A stretch of 64,000 nucleotides of DNA, from positions 1,580,001-1,644,000 of the forward strand of contig LT629302.1 in the NCBI GenBank assembly GCA_900104375.1, in the 5' to 3' direction. Position 1 is the first letter of the stretch; every line of letters starts with the position of its first letter. Positions 1 through 9,779 of the stretch are shown here, in pieces. The position numbers were made by a program, and so were the translations under genes. The DNA comes from Flavobacteriaceae bacterium MAR_2010_188 (GTDB lineage: Bacteria; Bacteroidota; Bacteroidia; Flavobacteriales; Flavobacteriaceae). The notes below the pieces were generated by a model that saw only the letters and a program-made list of their open reading frames with translations, did no database searches and was not told the origin of the DNA.

Positions 1-1237
<1,237 letters not shown>

Positions 1238-1307
1238 TGTATCTTATATACTTCTCGACGGCCGGTCGGTCTCCCGTCCGGTCCTGCTCTGGAACGTTCT
1301 CTAATCC

Positions 1308-1327
1308 GGCGGCCCCGAGGGGCCGCC
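1308..1327 (-). other. GC-rich hairpin in the pre-16S leader
   Basis: A perfect 9-bp inverted repeat (GGCGGCCCC / GGGGCCGCC) with a two-base centre sits about 70-90 nt upstream of the 16S 5' end. It stands out in an AT-rich genome. Just upstream in the transcript, the nonamer GATTGACAG occurs twice, 13 bp apart (plus-strand 1333-1341 and 1346-1354). Its place in the transcribed leader suggests a role in pre-rRNA folding, processing or antitermination. No canonical boxA was found. The function is inferred from position only. Confidence 0.5.
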
Positions 1328-1390
1328 TTACGCTGTCAATCCAATCTGTCAATCAACTTTACCGCCCCGGGGTCTCCCCTTTGGCGGGTG

Positions 1391-1420
1391 CAAATATAGC
1401 ACCTTTTTCCGCTCCTACAA
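1391..1420 (-). promoter_or_regulatory. rRNA operon promoter, proximal (P2)
   Basis: On the minus strand the -7 element TATATTTG (1398 to 1391) is preceded, after exactly 19 nt, by TTG (1420 to 1418, within TTTTG). This is the Bacteroidota sigma-factor consensus TAnnTTTG with its -33 TTG. The predicted transcript starts near 1387, giving a leader of about 150 nt before 16S. Confidence 0.8.
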
Positions 1421-1486
1421 AACATCCGCCGGTCTTTTTTTCCCGGCCCCCTGGTCCGCCATACGGCTTCCCCTTTTTAGCGGCTG

Positions 1487-1517
1487 CAAATATACGCCCC
1501 TTTTCCTTCCTTCCAAA
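1487..1517 (-). promoter_or_regulatory. rRNA operon promoter, distal (P1)
   Basis: A second TATATTTG (1494 to 1487) lies 96 bp upstream of P2, again with exactly 19 nt to an upstream TTTG (1517 to 1514). The sequences around the two -7 boxes are similar (TGCAAATATA on the plus strand in both). A T-rich tract follows upstream on the plus strand (1520-1555) and could act as an UP-like element. The rest of 1238-1768 holds only the rRNA leader and the thrS promoter; no gene is supported there. Confidence 0.75.
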
Positions 1518-1713
1518 TCTTTTGATAAGATTTTTTGAAGTTTTTTTTCAACTTACTAGACTCATGCTATTTACATTTAAATGAATTTGAAAAAGGACTT
1601 TCAAGATACAACATATACTTCAAAATTAAATCTAAAAATAAATTTTTCTTGTTGTAGAAAATATTCAAGCATTGACCATTTCATCTATATATATGTCATA
1701 CCTACATATATTA

Positions 1714-1743
1714 TTGTGTTATCATATTATACTCTTATCTTTG
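1714..1743 (+). promoter_or_regulatory. thrS-infC-rpmI-rplT promoter
   Basis: TTG at 1714-1716, a 19-nt spacer, then TATCTTTG at 1736-1743. Transcription should start near 1747, about 22 nt before the thrS ATG. Spacing and motif match the rRNA promoters on the other strand. Confidence 0.75.
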
Positions 1744-1768
1744 CTAATTCAAATTTTAATAAAAATAA

Positions 1769-3733
1769 ATGATCAATATTACATTGCCCGATGGTTCAAT
1801 AAAATCCTATGACAGCGCCATTACTCCTATGGATGTGGCTAAGGATATTAGCGAAGGTTTAGCAAGGAACGTTATCTCTGCTAAATATAACGGTAAGATA
1901 ATCGAGGCATCCACTCCAATGAATGAAGATGGAAGCTTAGTTCTTTTTACCTGGCAAAATGATGAAGGTAAAAAAGCATTTTGGCATTCTTCTGCACATA
2001 TCCTCGCCCAGGCTTTAGAAGAATTATATCCGGGAATTAAGTTGACCATTGGTCCTGCTATCGAAAATGGTTTTTACTACGATGTGGATTTAGATGATAA
2101 ACATTCTATTTCTGAGAACGATTTTAAAAAGATTGAAGATAAAATGCTAGAAATTGCGCGAGGCAAATACGAGTTTAGTATGCGCGAGGTTTCTAAGCAA
2201 CAAGCTTTAGATTATTATACTAAGCAACACAATCAATATAAGGTGGAGCTAATAGAGAATCTTGAAGATGGCACGATCACTTTTTGTGATCATGCAACCT
2301 TTACAGATTTGTGCCGTGGTGGACATATCCCCAATACGGGTATTGTGAAAGCCGTGAAGTTGATGTCTGTCGCAGGTGCCTATTGGAGAGGTGATGAAAA
2401 GAATACGCAGCTCACCAGAATATATGGTATCACATTTCCGAAGCAAAAAGATTTAACCGAGTATATTGAACTATTAGAGGAAGCGAAACGACGCGACCAT
2501 AGAAGACTTGGAAAAGAATTGGAATTATTCACCTTCTCACAGAAAGTTGGTCAAGGTTTGCCATTATGGTTACCTAAAGGTGCGGCATTGAGAGAACGAT
2601 TAGAAAATTTCCTCAAGAGCGCCCAGAAAAAAGCAGGATATGAAATGGTTATAACACCTCATATCGCTCAAAAAGAACTATATGTGACTTCTGGTCACTT
2701 TGCTAAATATGGACAAGATAGTTTTCAGCCTATCACTACTCCTGCGGAAGGAGAAGAATTTATGCTGAAGCCGATGAACTGTCCTCATCACTGTGAAATT
2801 TTTAATACTCGTCCTTTTTCATATAAGGATTTACCTAAACGATATGCCGAATTTGGTACAGTATATAGATACGAGCAAAGTGGTGAGCTTCATGGATTAA
2901 CCAGAGTTAGAGGTTTTACTCAGGACGATGCCCACATTTTTTGCACACCAGATCAGCTAGATGAAGAATTTAAAAATGTAATCGACCTTGTCTTATATGT
3001 ATTTAACTCCTTAGGATTTGATAATTTTTCATCTCAAGTTTCATTGAGAGATCCTGAGAATCCAGAGAAATATATTGGTACGGACGATCATTGGGAGAAA
3101 GCAGAATCTGCTATTATAAGGGCAGCCGAAGAAAAAGGGCTGGATTATGTGGTTGAAACAGGAGAGGCCGCTTTCTATGGTCCCAAGCTAGATTTTATGG
3201 TAAAAGATGCTTTGGGCAGACAATGGCAGTTAGGAACAATTCAAGTAGATTATAACCTTCCAGAAAGATTTGACCTTACCTATAAAGGGAGTGATAACGA
3301 GTTACATAGGCCAGTTATGATACACCGTGCACCATTCGGAAGTATGGAGCGTTTTGTGGCTATACTTCTAGAACATACTGGGGGTAACTTTCCGCTTTGG
3401 TTAATGCCAGAACAAGTCATTATATTATCTCTCAGCGAGAAATATGAAAAATACTCTCAAAAAGTTTTTAATTTGTTAGAAAATAACGAAATTCGCGCCC
3501 TCGTTGATAATAGAAATGAAACTATTGGCAAAAAGATAAGGGAAGCCGAAATGCAGAAGATTCCTTATATGATTATTGTCGGTGAAAATGAGGAAAATGA
3601 GGATAAGATTTCTGTCCGTCAACATGGTGGTGAGGATCTAGGCATGATTAGTGTACAAAGGTTTGTGCAAATCGTTGAAGATAAAATCAATGAAACATTG
3701 AAACCCTTTAACAGCATAAAAAAGTTTAATTAA
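1769..3733 (+). CDS. thrS: Threonine--tRNA ligase
   Basis: Class II aminoacyl-tRNA synthetase that charges tRNA-Thr in the cytosol, 654 aa, normal length. An N-terminal TGS domain (about 1-60) is followed by the editing domain with HxxxH (HSSAH, near 74-78) and a CRGGH segment. The catalytic core has motif 2 ([17 protein letters not shown]) and motif 3 ([11 protein letters not shown]), with zinc ligands visible as the Cys in PMNCPHH, the His in DDAHIF and the His in MIHRAPF. The anticodon-binding domain fills the last ~110 residues. It heads the classical thrS-infC-rpmI-rplT translation operon. The ATG lies about 22 nt downstream of the predicted transcription start. Confidence 0.98.
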   Translation: MINITLPDGSIKSYDSAITPMDVAKDISEGLARNVISAKYNGKIIEASTPMNEDGSLVLFTWQNDEGKKAFWHSSAHILAQALEELYPGIKLTIGPAIENGFYYDVDLDDKHSISENDFKKIEDKMLEIARGKYEFSMREVSKQQALDYYTKQHNQYKVELIENLEDGTITFCDHATFTDLCRGGHIPNTGIVKAVKLMSVAGAYWRGDEKNTQLTRIYGITFPKQKDLTEYIELLEEAKRRDHRRLGKELELFTFSQKVGQGLPLWLPKGAALRERLENFLKSAQKKAGYEMVITPHIAQKELYVTSGHFAKYGQDSFQPITTPAEGEEFMLKPMNCPHHCEIFNTRPFSYKDLPKRYAEFGTVYRYEQSGELHGLTRVRGFTQDDAHIFCTPDQLDEEFKNVIDLVLYVFNSLGFDNFSSQVSLRDPENPEKYIGTDDHWEKAESAIIRAAEEKGLDYVVETGEAAFYGPKLDFMVKDALGRQWQLGTIQVDYNLPERFDLTYKGSDNELHRPVMIHRAPFGSMERFVAILLEHTGGNFPLWLMPEQVIILSLSEKYEKYSQKVFNLLENNEIRALVDNRNETIGKKIREAEMQKIPYMIIVGENEENEDKISVRQHGGEDLGMISVQRFVQIVEDKINETLKPFNSIKKFN

Positions 3734-3745
3734 ATATATACAGCC

Positions 3746-4297
3746 ATAGCAATTAGAAAAAGAAACTATTCCAAAAGAGTAGTAAAAGAAGATCAACACA
3801 AAATTAATTCGAACATTAGAGCCGAGAAAGTTCGTTTAGTAGGCGATAATGTGGAAATTGGAATCTATCCTATCAGGAAAGCAAGAGATCTTGCCGACGA
3901 ACAGGGATTAGATCTTGTTGAAATTTCTCCCAATGCAGCACCACCAGTTTGTAAGGTGATGGATTACAAGAAATTTCTGTACGAACAAAAGAAAAGAGAG
4001 AAAGCTCTTAAAGCAAAAGCTTCCAAAGTAGTTGTCAAGGAAATCCGTTTTGGACCTAATACAGATGACCATGATTACGAATTTAAAAAGAAGCACGCTG
4101 AGAAATTTTTGAAAGATGGAGCTAAGTTAAAAGCTTTTGTCTTTTTCAAAGGAAGGTCAATAGTATTCAAGGAACAAGGACAAATCCTCTTGCTTAAATT
4201 AGCACAAGATTTGGAAGAATTCGGTAAAGTAGAACAGATGCCTAAACTTGAAGGAAAGCGAATGATTATGTTCATCGCTCCAAAAAAGACTAAATAA
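3746..4297 (+). CDS. infC: Translation initiation factor IF-3, apparent AUA start
   Basis: IF-3 binds the 30S subunit and rejects non-canonical start codons and wrong initiator tRNAs. The family sequence is continuous from [20 protein letters not shown] through [11 protein letters not shown] to the end, about 183 aa, which is the usual length. No ATG, GTG or TTG exists between the thrS stop (3731-3733) and the conserved N-terminus. The first family residues follow an ATA at 3746, so the gene apparently starts at AUA. A GTG at 3851 would delete the conserved N-terminal segment and is rejected. Rare infC start codons (AUU in E. coli) support autoregulation by IF-3; that AUA does the same here is inference. 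The gap to thrS is 12 nt. Confidence 0.93.
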   Translation: MAIRKRNYSKRVVKEDQHKINSNIRAEKVRLVGDNVEIGIYPIRKARDLADEQGLDLVEISPNAAPPVCKVMDYKKFLYEQKKREKALKAKASKVVVKEIRFGPNTDDHDYEFKKKHAEKFLKDGAKLKAFVFFKGRSIVFKEQGQILLLKLAQDLEEFGKVEQMPKLEGKRMIMFIAPKKTK

Positions 4298-4349
4298 TCC
4301 GCGAGGATTTTAAGATAGATTAAGCGAACAAAAATTAAAATAGGAACAA

Positions 4350-4547
4350 ATGCCTAAAATGAAAACAAAATCTAGTGCTAAGAAACGCTTTAAGCTAACT
4401 GGTACTGGTAAGATTAAAAGAAAGCACGCTTTTAAGAGTCACATCTTGACTAAAAAGTCTAAGAAACGTAAGCTTGCTCTAACTCATGATACTTTAGTAC
4501 ATGATGCAGACACCAATAATGTTAAACTGATGTTACGTTTGAAGTAA
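4350..4547 (+). CDS. rpmI: 50S ribosomal protein L35
   Basis: Small, very basic ribosomal protein of 65 aa, standard for L35, beginning [20 protein letters not shown], the typical family start. It binds 23S rRNA in the large subunit. It lies 52 nt after infC and 94 nt before rplT in the conserved IF3-L35-L20 order, so translational feedback by L20 is plausible as in other bacteria. Confidence 0.97.
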   Translation: MPKMKTKSSAKKRFKLTGTGKIKRKHAFKSHILTKKSKKRKLALTHDTLVHDADTNNVKLMLRLK

Positions 4548-4641
4548 TATCTATTAACGGTTAACTTAATTAATAACCCTGGAGTACGGCTCAACAAGTG
4601 TTCGATAATTCGGACCGCCTACTACAAAAAAATTAAAAATT
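4548..4641 (+). promoter_or_regulatory. Structured rpmI-rplT spacer, possible L20 leader
   Basis: The 94-nt gap has a GC-rich island (about 4577-4622) inside AT-rich flanks. It can form a short stem GTTCG / CGGAC around a six-base loop (about 4600-4616), with outer GTA/TAC and CGG/CCG pairings possible. L20 represses its own operon by binding leader RNA in E. coli and Bacillus. A similar role here is inference from position and foldability. Confidence 0.3.
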
Positions 4642-4986
4642 ATGCCAAGATCAGTAAATTCTGTAGCTAAAAGGGCAAGAAGAAAAAAAGTCCTTAAACA
4701 AGCTAAAGGTTATTTCGGAAGACGTAAAAACGTTTGGACAGTAGCCAAAAATGCGGTTGATAAAGCGATGGTCTATTCGTACAGAGACCGTAGAGCAAAA
4801 AAGAGAAATTTCCGCTCTTTGTGGATTATGCGTATTAACGCTGCCGCAAGATTAAATGGAATGACATATTCACAATTTATGGGTGGTTTAAAAACTTCTC
4901 AAGTTGGCTTAAATCGTAAGGTCCTAGCGGATTTGGCGATGAACCATCCTGAAGCTTTTGGAGCACTAATCAAAAAGATAAAATAG
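4642..4986 (+). CDS. rplT: 50S ribosomal protein L20
   Basis: 114-aa basic protein with the L20 hallmark start ([20 protein letters not shown]) and the conserved [14 protein letters not shown] and [17 protein letters not shown] blocks. L20 is an early assembly protein of the 50S subunit and, in other bacteria, the translational repressor of this operon. Last gene of the operon; a strong intrinsic terminator follows 30-60 nt later. Confidence 0.98.
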   Translation: MPRSVNSVAKRARRKKVLKQAKGYFGRRKNVWTVAKNAVDKAMVYSYRDRRAKKRNFRSLWIMRINAAARLNGMTYSQFMGGLKTSQVGLNRKVLADLAMNHPEAFGALIKKIK

Positions 4987-5017
4987 AGAAATCTATATAA
5001 TTTATTCGCTTAATACA

Positions 5018-5043
5018 AAAATCCGGCTTTATGCCGGATTTTT
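5018..5043 (+). terminator. Terminator of the thrS-rplT operon
   Basis: Stem ATCCGGC (5021-5027), loop TTTAT, stem GCCGGAT (5033-5039), followed by a T run, with A residues before the stem. A textbook rho-independent terminator. Confidence 0.9.
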
Positions 5044-5175
5044 CATTTTATATAATTGAGGTTCAGCAATTATTGACTTGATAAGTTTAAATCAGCTAAA
5101 ATTAAGATATCGTTAACTCTTTATTTGACCAATAATAATAGTTTTGTCTTTCCAAAAAATTAAAAACCCAAATCT

Positions 5176-6009
5176 ATGAAAATCTCAAAGAACCTCAGAA
5201 ACGCTTCGCTCCTATTTATCTTATCCATCATGTTTGCAGGAACAACACAAGCACAATCTGATTCTCCTTATGAATGGAAATGGGTTCGTGACGGTATTTG
5301 GACAGGAGCAGGAATTGTAGGTAGTGGTTATGGCCTGTTATTAATTCAAGAGAAAGATGATATTACTGAAGCCGAATTAAATCAACTCAATACAGAAGAT
5401 ATTAATTTTCTAGACAGATGGGTTGCAGGAAATAGTTCAGAGAAAGCTAATAGTATAAGTGATATACCTTTTGCATTTTCTTTTACCGCACCATTTATCT
5501 TGCTCTTTGATGATGAAGTTAATGACCATACGGGACAGGTATTAGGTTTGTACTTAGAAAGCATGGCTACAACAGGAGCGATGTATGCTATAACTGCAGG
5601 ATTAGTAAATAGGTCTAGACCTTATGTGTATGATACAGAGAACGACTTAAACCGTCGCTTGAGCAATAACGGACAGAGATCGTTTTATTCTGGTCACGTG
5701 GCAGCTGCTGCTACCGCCACGTTTTTTACAGCTAAGGTGTTTTCAGATTTCAATCCAGATGCAAAAGGGAAAGCATGGATATGGGCTGGGGCAGCAACAG
5801 TGCCTGCGGTAGTTGGGTATTTTAGATTACAGGCTGGGCAGCACTTCTTAACCGATGTTCTTTTAGGTTATGGATTAGGAGCTACGGTTGGGATTTTGGT
5901 CCCAGAACTGCACAAGATAAAATCTGATAGACTTTCTTTTTATCCAACTGGTGGAAGAAACCAATTAGGGATACAATACAACGCTCTGGCAATGAATTAT
6001 CGCTTCTAA
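5176..6009 (+). CDS. Exported PAP2-family phosphatase
   Basis: 277 aa with a signal peptide ending near AGTTQAQ (about residue 26). Members of the PAP2 superfamily dephosphorylate lipid phosphates or related phosphoesters in the envelope. The three phosphatase motifs are recognisable: NRSRP (end of motif 1), SFYSGH (motif 2) and FRLQAGQHFLTD (motif 3, with His and Asp). The lysine that normally opens motif 1 (K-x6-RP) is replaced by alanine in AGLVNRSRP. The substrate is unknown; undecaprenyl pyrophosphate or lipid A phosphates are possibilities. It converges with the cyclase gene, sharing a palindrome over both stop codons. Confidence 0.88.
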   Translation: MKISKNLRNASLLFILSIMFAGTTQAQSDSPYEWKWVRDGIWTGAGIVGSGYGLLLIQEKDDITEAELNQLNTEDINFLDRWVAGNSSEKANSISDIPFAFSFTAPFILLFDDEVNDHTGQVLGLYLESMATTGAMYAITAGLVNRSRPYVYDTENDLNRRLSNNGQRSFYSGHVAAAATATFFTAKVFSDFNPDAKGKAWIWAGAATVPAVVGYFRLQAGQHFLTDVLLGYGLGATVGILVPELHKIKSDRLSFYPTGGRNQLGIQYNALAMNYRF

Positions 6010-6033
6010 GATTTATTCAATTGAATAAATCTT
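6008..6033. terminator. 26-bp perfect palindrome over two convergent stop codons
   Basis: A perfect palindrome from 6008 to 6033, with half-site AAGATTTATTCAA. It covers the last two bases of the PAP2 stop and the final codons of the cyclase gene (K-I-Y-S-I-E-stop on the minus strand). It can fold as a hairpin in either transcript and probably ends both. T tails are short. Confidence 0.6.
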
Positions 6034-7083
6034 TACTGGCTCTTGTTTTCCTTTTAATAAAAGTTCACCAATAGGAAGCGCTTTGTAGCGGGATTTAAGT
6101 TTAATGTTATCTAGCAATTCTTTGGATATTAAAAAAGTCTTGTCGTATTCGTTACATTGATCTTGAATCCTAGATGTTGTATTAATAACATCACCGTGAT
6201 ACGCTATTTCCTTTTTGATGCTTCCAACTTCAGCTATAATTAAATTACCACCATGTACTCCTACCTTAAACTCTGGAAGTAGCTTATATTTTCTCTGATA
6301 GTAACGACTTCTCCTATTTAATGTTCTTCTAAATGCAAAAAATAAATCAATACAATTGTTATTGTGAATCCCGCTCTTATATGGCCAGCTCAATACAGCT
6401 TCATCTCCTACATATTGATAAATGCTAGCATTATATCTTCCTACTATTCGATTTAAATCATAAAAACAATCTTGGATAAGTTGACTGTATTTATAATGTC
6501 CTAGCTCTTCAGCAATTGTTGTAGATGACCTAAGGTCAATAAACATAAAGATTCGCTTCTCTTCCCTTGGGCGTCTGTAACGACCAATTAAAGTGTTGAA
6601 AAGTTGATTTCTACCAAACTTATCATTTACCATTTTAAAAAACAGAAATAGGAAGGAATTGAAAAAGAAATATCCAGCAACCAGCCAAAAGGTCTTACTT
6701 GTTTGCCACCAACCACTTTCATTAGGCAAATCTAGATGGAGTTCTAGCTCTAAAAAGTGAGATAAAAAACTTAACGAAAAAATTAGAAATACTAGATAGA
6801 TAACCGATTTTAATATAAGAATTAAAACCAGAAAGAATTTTTTTGAAAGAAATCGATCAAAGATATATTCTACGGTTCCGAAGATAGTACCGATAATCGC
6901 TCCTAACCATAATACAAACCGCAACCAGGAATCTATCGCAATATGATAGGAAGAATCAAAACCTTCAGCTTGATTTTTATCAATCCCGAAGTATCTTATA
7001 ACAATAAAAATTGTGAAGGCAATGGTCCAGAAGACCATGGCCGAAAGAACAAATTTTATGTATTGTTTTAATTGATGAAACAA
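6013..7083 (-). CDS. Membrane-bound class III nucleotide cyclase
   Basis: 356 aa. Four hydrophobic helices (about 10-31, 52-74, 83-109 and 130-151) anchor a C-terminal cyclase homology domain (about 172-356). The two metal-binding aspartates are D183 (FIDLRSST) and D227 (YVGDEAV), and the Asn-Arg transition-state pair is N301-x3-R305 (NTTSR). The purine-specifying positions look atypical: Q223 where Lys is usual before GD, and A294 where Asp or Thr is usual before GDVIN. Formation of cAMP or cGMP therefore cannot be read from sequence. It ends in a palindrome shared with the PAP2 gene. Confidence 0.85.
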   Translation of the reverse strand: MFHQLKQYIKFVLSAMVFWTIAFTIFIVIRYFGIDKNQAEGFDSSYHIAIDSWLRFVLWLGAIIGTIFGTVEYIFDRFLSKKFFLVLILILKSVIYLVFLIFSLSFLSHFLELELHLDLPNESGWWQTSKTFWLVAGYFFFNSFLFLFFKMVNDKFGRNQLFNTLIGRYRRPREEKRIFMFIDLRSSTTIAEELGHYKYSQLIQDCFYDLNRIVGRYNASIYQYVGDEAVLSWPYKSGIHNNNCIDLFFAFRRTLNRRSRYYQRKYKLLPEFKVGVHGGNLIIAEVGSIKKEIAYHGDVINTTSRIQDQCNEYDKTFLISKELLDNIKLKSRYKALPIGELLLKGKQEPVKIYSIE

Positions 7084-7229
7084 GGTTGTATAGATTGTTT
7101 AAGATTTGGTCTAGATGATAAATCTAAGATATTATTTCATATAAAAGTATTCCAATAAATAAATAGATAATAGCGCTAATCGATAATTGATTGACAATTA
7201 TTTGAGCGCGATAGAAGAAATTGAAAAGA

Positions 7230-8489
7230 TTAAGTTTTCTGCTTATGTTTCTTAGCCGCAGGAAAAAGAACATTATTCAGGATTAATCTATATCCTGGAG
7301 ACGTAGGATAAAGTTCTAACTCTGTTTTTGGGTCCCCAACTTTGTGGGTGTAGTCTTCTGGATCATGTCCCCCATAAAAAGTAAAAAACCCTTTCCCCTT
7401 AATTCCGTGAATATATTTTGCCTCACCATTACTTTTGTTTTCTCCTAAAACAAGAACATTAGACTTAATTTCTTCCCTAGTAAAAGATGTTGTTTGTCCC
7501 ATAAAACCTTTAACTAGGGCCGTATGGTTCTGGGTTAACATCGTAGGTACGGGATCCCACTTCGCTGAATATTCTTGTAACGTAAAGTAATCGGTGATCT
7601 TAGGAATCTGTCTTTTGGTGGTCATATCTATTGAAGAAAATTCATAGACATTTGGATTTCTCTCTAAGGTAAAATCCTTAAACGCGAAGGTACGGTCGTA
7701 ATTAATTTTGGTCTGATAATTAGCATCACTCGCATCTCCATCAAACATTGGCTCGCAAATATCCACACCTTCAGCGGAAAGTGCTATATCGAAACTATCG
7801 GTTGCTGAGCACATTGCAAACATAAACCCACCTCCAATAACATAATTTCTAATTTTATCCGCAACTGCCAATTTTTCATCAGAAACCTTGTCAAAACCTA
7901 GTTTCTTCGCCAATGCTTCCGCTTCTTTTTTCTCTTCTATGTACCAAGACGCCGACTTATATGCCCTATAAAACTTACCGTACTGTCCGGTAAAATCCTC
8001 ATGGTGGAGATGAAGCCAGTCATACAACAGCAAAGCATCATTTAATACTTCTTCATCATAAATAGTTTCGTATGGAATTTCGGCATATGTCAAAACCATG
8101 GTTACAGCATCGTCCCATGGCGGGTTGCCGTATGGAGAATAAACTGCAATCTTAGGAGCTTTCTCCAAAACAACAGCTTCCATGTTCTGGGAAGGGCTCG
8201 CGATCATTTCCAATATCTCTTCAGTTTTAGAATCAGACAATACTTCAAAAGAAATTCCTCTAATTTGACATTCTCTTCGTATTTCTTCAGAATCTGGTAA
8301 TAGAAAAGATCCGCCTCTATAATTTAATAACCACTTTACCTTTAGTTGTTTTTCTAGAGTCCAGTAAGTTATCCCGTAAGCCTTCAAATGATTTTGTTGT
8401 CCTTCTGCATCCATTGGGACCAAGACGTAAGAAGCAAAGCTGGGAATTGTGATTAGAAGTATGGAGAAAATTAAGAGTAATTTTTTCAT
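7230..8489 (-). CDS. Exported conserved protein, often labelled asparagine synthetase B
   Basis: 419 aa with a clear signal peptide (MKKLLLIFSILLITIPSFAS). Similar proteins in Bacteroidota are frequently auto-named asparagine synthetase B. I see neither the N-terminal catalytic Cys of a glutaminase nor an ATP-binding synthetase domain, and the protein is exported. The segment around 110-260 (KIAVYSPYGNPPWDDAVTMV, and GGGFMFAMCSATD) resembles the flavodoxin-like class-I glutamine-amidotransferase/ThuA fold, suggesting sugar or peptide binding. Function unknown. It stands alone, 146 nt upstream of the cyclase gene. Confidence 0.7.
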   Translation of the reverse strand: MKKLLLIFSILLITIPSFASYVLVPMDAEGQQNHLKAYGITYWTLEKQLKVKWLLNYRGGSFLLPDSEEIRRECQIRGISFEVLSDSKTEEILEMIASPSQNMEAVVLEKAPKIAVYSPYGNPPWDDAVTMVLTYAEIPYETIYDEEVLNDALLLYDWLHLHHEDFTGQYGKFYRAYKSASWYIEEKKEAEALAKKLGFDKVSDEKLAVADKIRNYVIGGGFMFAMCSATDSFDIALSAEGVDICEPMFDGDASDANYQTKINYDRTFAFKDFTLERNPNVYEFSSIDMTTKRQIPKITDYFTLQEYSAKWDPVPTMLTQNHTALVKGFMGQTTSFTREEIKSNVLVLGENKSNGEAKYIHGIKGKGFFTFYGGHDPEDYTHKVGDPKTELELYPTSPGYRLILNNVLFPAAKKHKQKT

Positions 8490-8593
8490 AGGTAAATTCT
8501 TTTTGACGCTGGGTTGGCAAACTAGCTTGTGAAGCAGTTTATTAAATCCAAAGTAATCAAATATTATTCCTATTAAGTATAATTAAAATAAAT

Positions 8594-9640
8594 TTAAGAG
8601 TATTCCCGCTTTCGAAGTTGAATACCATGACCTGAAATTAATTCAGCAATTATCTTAGTATTAGGAAATTGTTCAAGAATAATCTTAATAAAAACCGTGA
8701 TCGGAATTGACATAATCATCCCAGGAACGCCCCAAATATACCCCCAAAACAGCAGCATTACCAGAACTGTAATCACATTTATGGAAAAGGATCGTCCCAT
8801 AAAAATCGGTTCTAAAATACTACCAAAGAGTACTTGAACGCCAGTAATAGAAAGGACAAAGAAAAGTAATGTACTAGTTAAATCTAATTGTACCAAAGCG
8901 AAAAGAGATAGAACAATAACTGTGATGAATGACCCGACCATCTGAATAAAATTAATTGAGAAAGCGAACAAGCCCCAGAAAATCGGGAAGCTCACATCAA
9001 AAAATACACACATAAGACCAGTAAAGATTCCTGTTAATGCGCTCACAATAAATTTCACTTTTATAAAAGTTAAGATATCATCTTCAATCCGTATAAAAGC
9101 TTTGATGGACGTATGCCTTTTCTTTATTAGCAGAGCGTTAAGTACGCGTTGTACGTTAATAGATTCACCTAACCAAAGCACCACAAAGAATACCGTCATT
9201 AAGGTCATGGTCAAGGTTCTGTTGAAAAAACCTATAATCGGACCAAAATCATTGCCACTTAAAAGTTGTGGCAAGATAGGCGACTCATTATCGAAGGTGA
9301 AGTTGAAAGTTGTACTTAAGCTTTCAAATAATTGTCCGATCTTTTCATTTATCTGTGGAAAAACGTGACTATCTGCAGTCAAAAGTTCTTTACTAGTGAG
9401 TTGAATCAATTGAAATCCACCAAATAATATCGCAATAATAATACAGATAACGGCGAGCACACTAAAGATTTTCGGAACTCCCTTCTTCTCAATTGCTCTC
9501 ATAATCGGGAGAAAAAGCAAAGCAATAAACATTGAAAAAACCAAAGGAATAAATATAAACTTTAAGGTTTTTAGCAGATAAAAAATTAGAGGTATTACTA
9601 TGATTAGCAATAAGATATTGGTAGTTCTTCTTTTGTCCAT
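8594..9640 (-). CDS. AI-2E family transporter
   Basis: 348-aa polytopic membrane protein of the AI-2 exporter family (YdiK/TqsA/PerM-like). It has an N-terminal pair of hydrophobic helices (about 7-80), a soluble segment (about 85-140), and a C-terminal hydrophobic half containing GSILEPIFMGRSFSINVITVL, the family signature. Substrates range from AI-2 to Na+/Li+ and are not predictable here. A TACATTTG promoter box lies 30 nt upstream of the ATG. Confidence 0.88.
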   Translation of the reverse strand: MDKRRTTNILLLIIVIPLIFYLLKTLKFIFIPLVFSMFIALLFLPIMRAIEKKGVPKIFSVLAVICIIIAILFGGFQLIQLTSKELLTADSHVFPQINEKIGQLFESLSTTFNFTFDNESPILPQLLSGNDFGPIIGFFNRTLTMTLMTVFFVVLWLGESINVQRVLNALLIKKRHTSIKAFIRIEDDILTFIKVKFIVSALTGIFTGLMCVFFDVSFPIFWGLFAFSINFIQMVGSFITVIVLSLFALVQLDLTSTLLFFVLSITGVQVLFGSILEPIFMGRSFSINVITVLVMLLFWGYIWGVPGMIMSIPITVFIKIILEQFPNTKIIAELISGHGIQLRKREYS

Positions 9641-9669
9641 TGTAAAGATTATCTCAAGATTTGAGACTG

Positions 9670-9677
9670 CAAATGTA
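9670..9677 (-). promoter_or_regulatory. -7 promoter box of the AI-2E gene
   Basis: TACATTTG on the minus strand (9677 to 9670) matches TAnnTTTG and predicts a start of transcription about 26 nt before the ATG. No TTG at the 19-nt spacing. Confidence 0.45.
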
Positions 9678-9699
9678 ATCCTAAAATGCCGTACTGATT

Positions 9700-9728
9700 A
9701 ACTAGAAAAGTTTAAAATTCTAGTTTTT
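9700..9728. terminator. Hairpin downstream of dnaB
   Basis: AACTAGAA (9700-9707) pairs with TTCTAGTT (9718-9725) around a 10-base loop. The T run is on the plus-strand side, whereas the upstream gene dnaB reads minus, so its use as a dnaB terminator is uncertain. Confidence 0.35.
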
Positions 9729-9779
9729 GATCATTTGTAAAGTCTAAGATTATAAATTGAAGTTGGAACTTTTCAATGA

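Noticed and set aside
1581-1772. 63-codon plus-strand frame before thrS
   Set aside because: AT-rich, no homology seen, and it runs through the thrS promoter.
3851-4297. IF-3 starting at GTG 3851
   Set aside because: It would lose about 35 conserved N-terminal residues that are present in frame upstream.
7230-8489. Asparagine synthetase B
   Set aside because: No catalytic Cys2, no synthetase domain, and the protein is exported.
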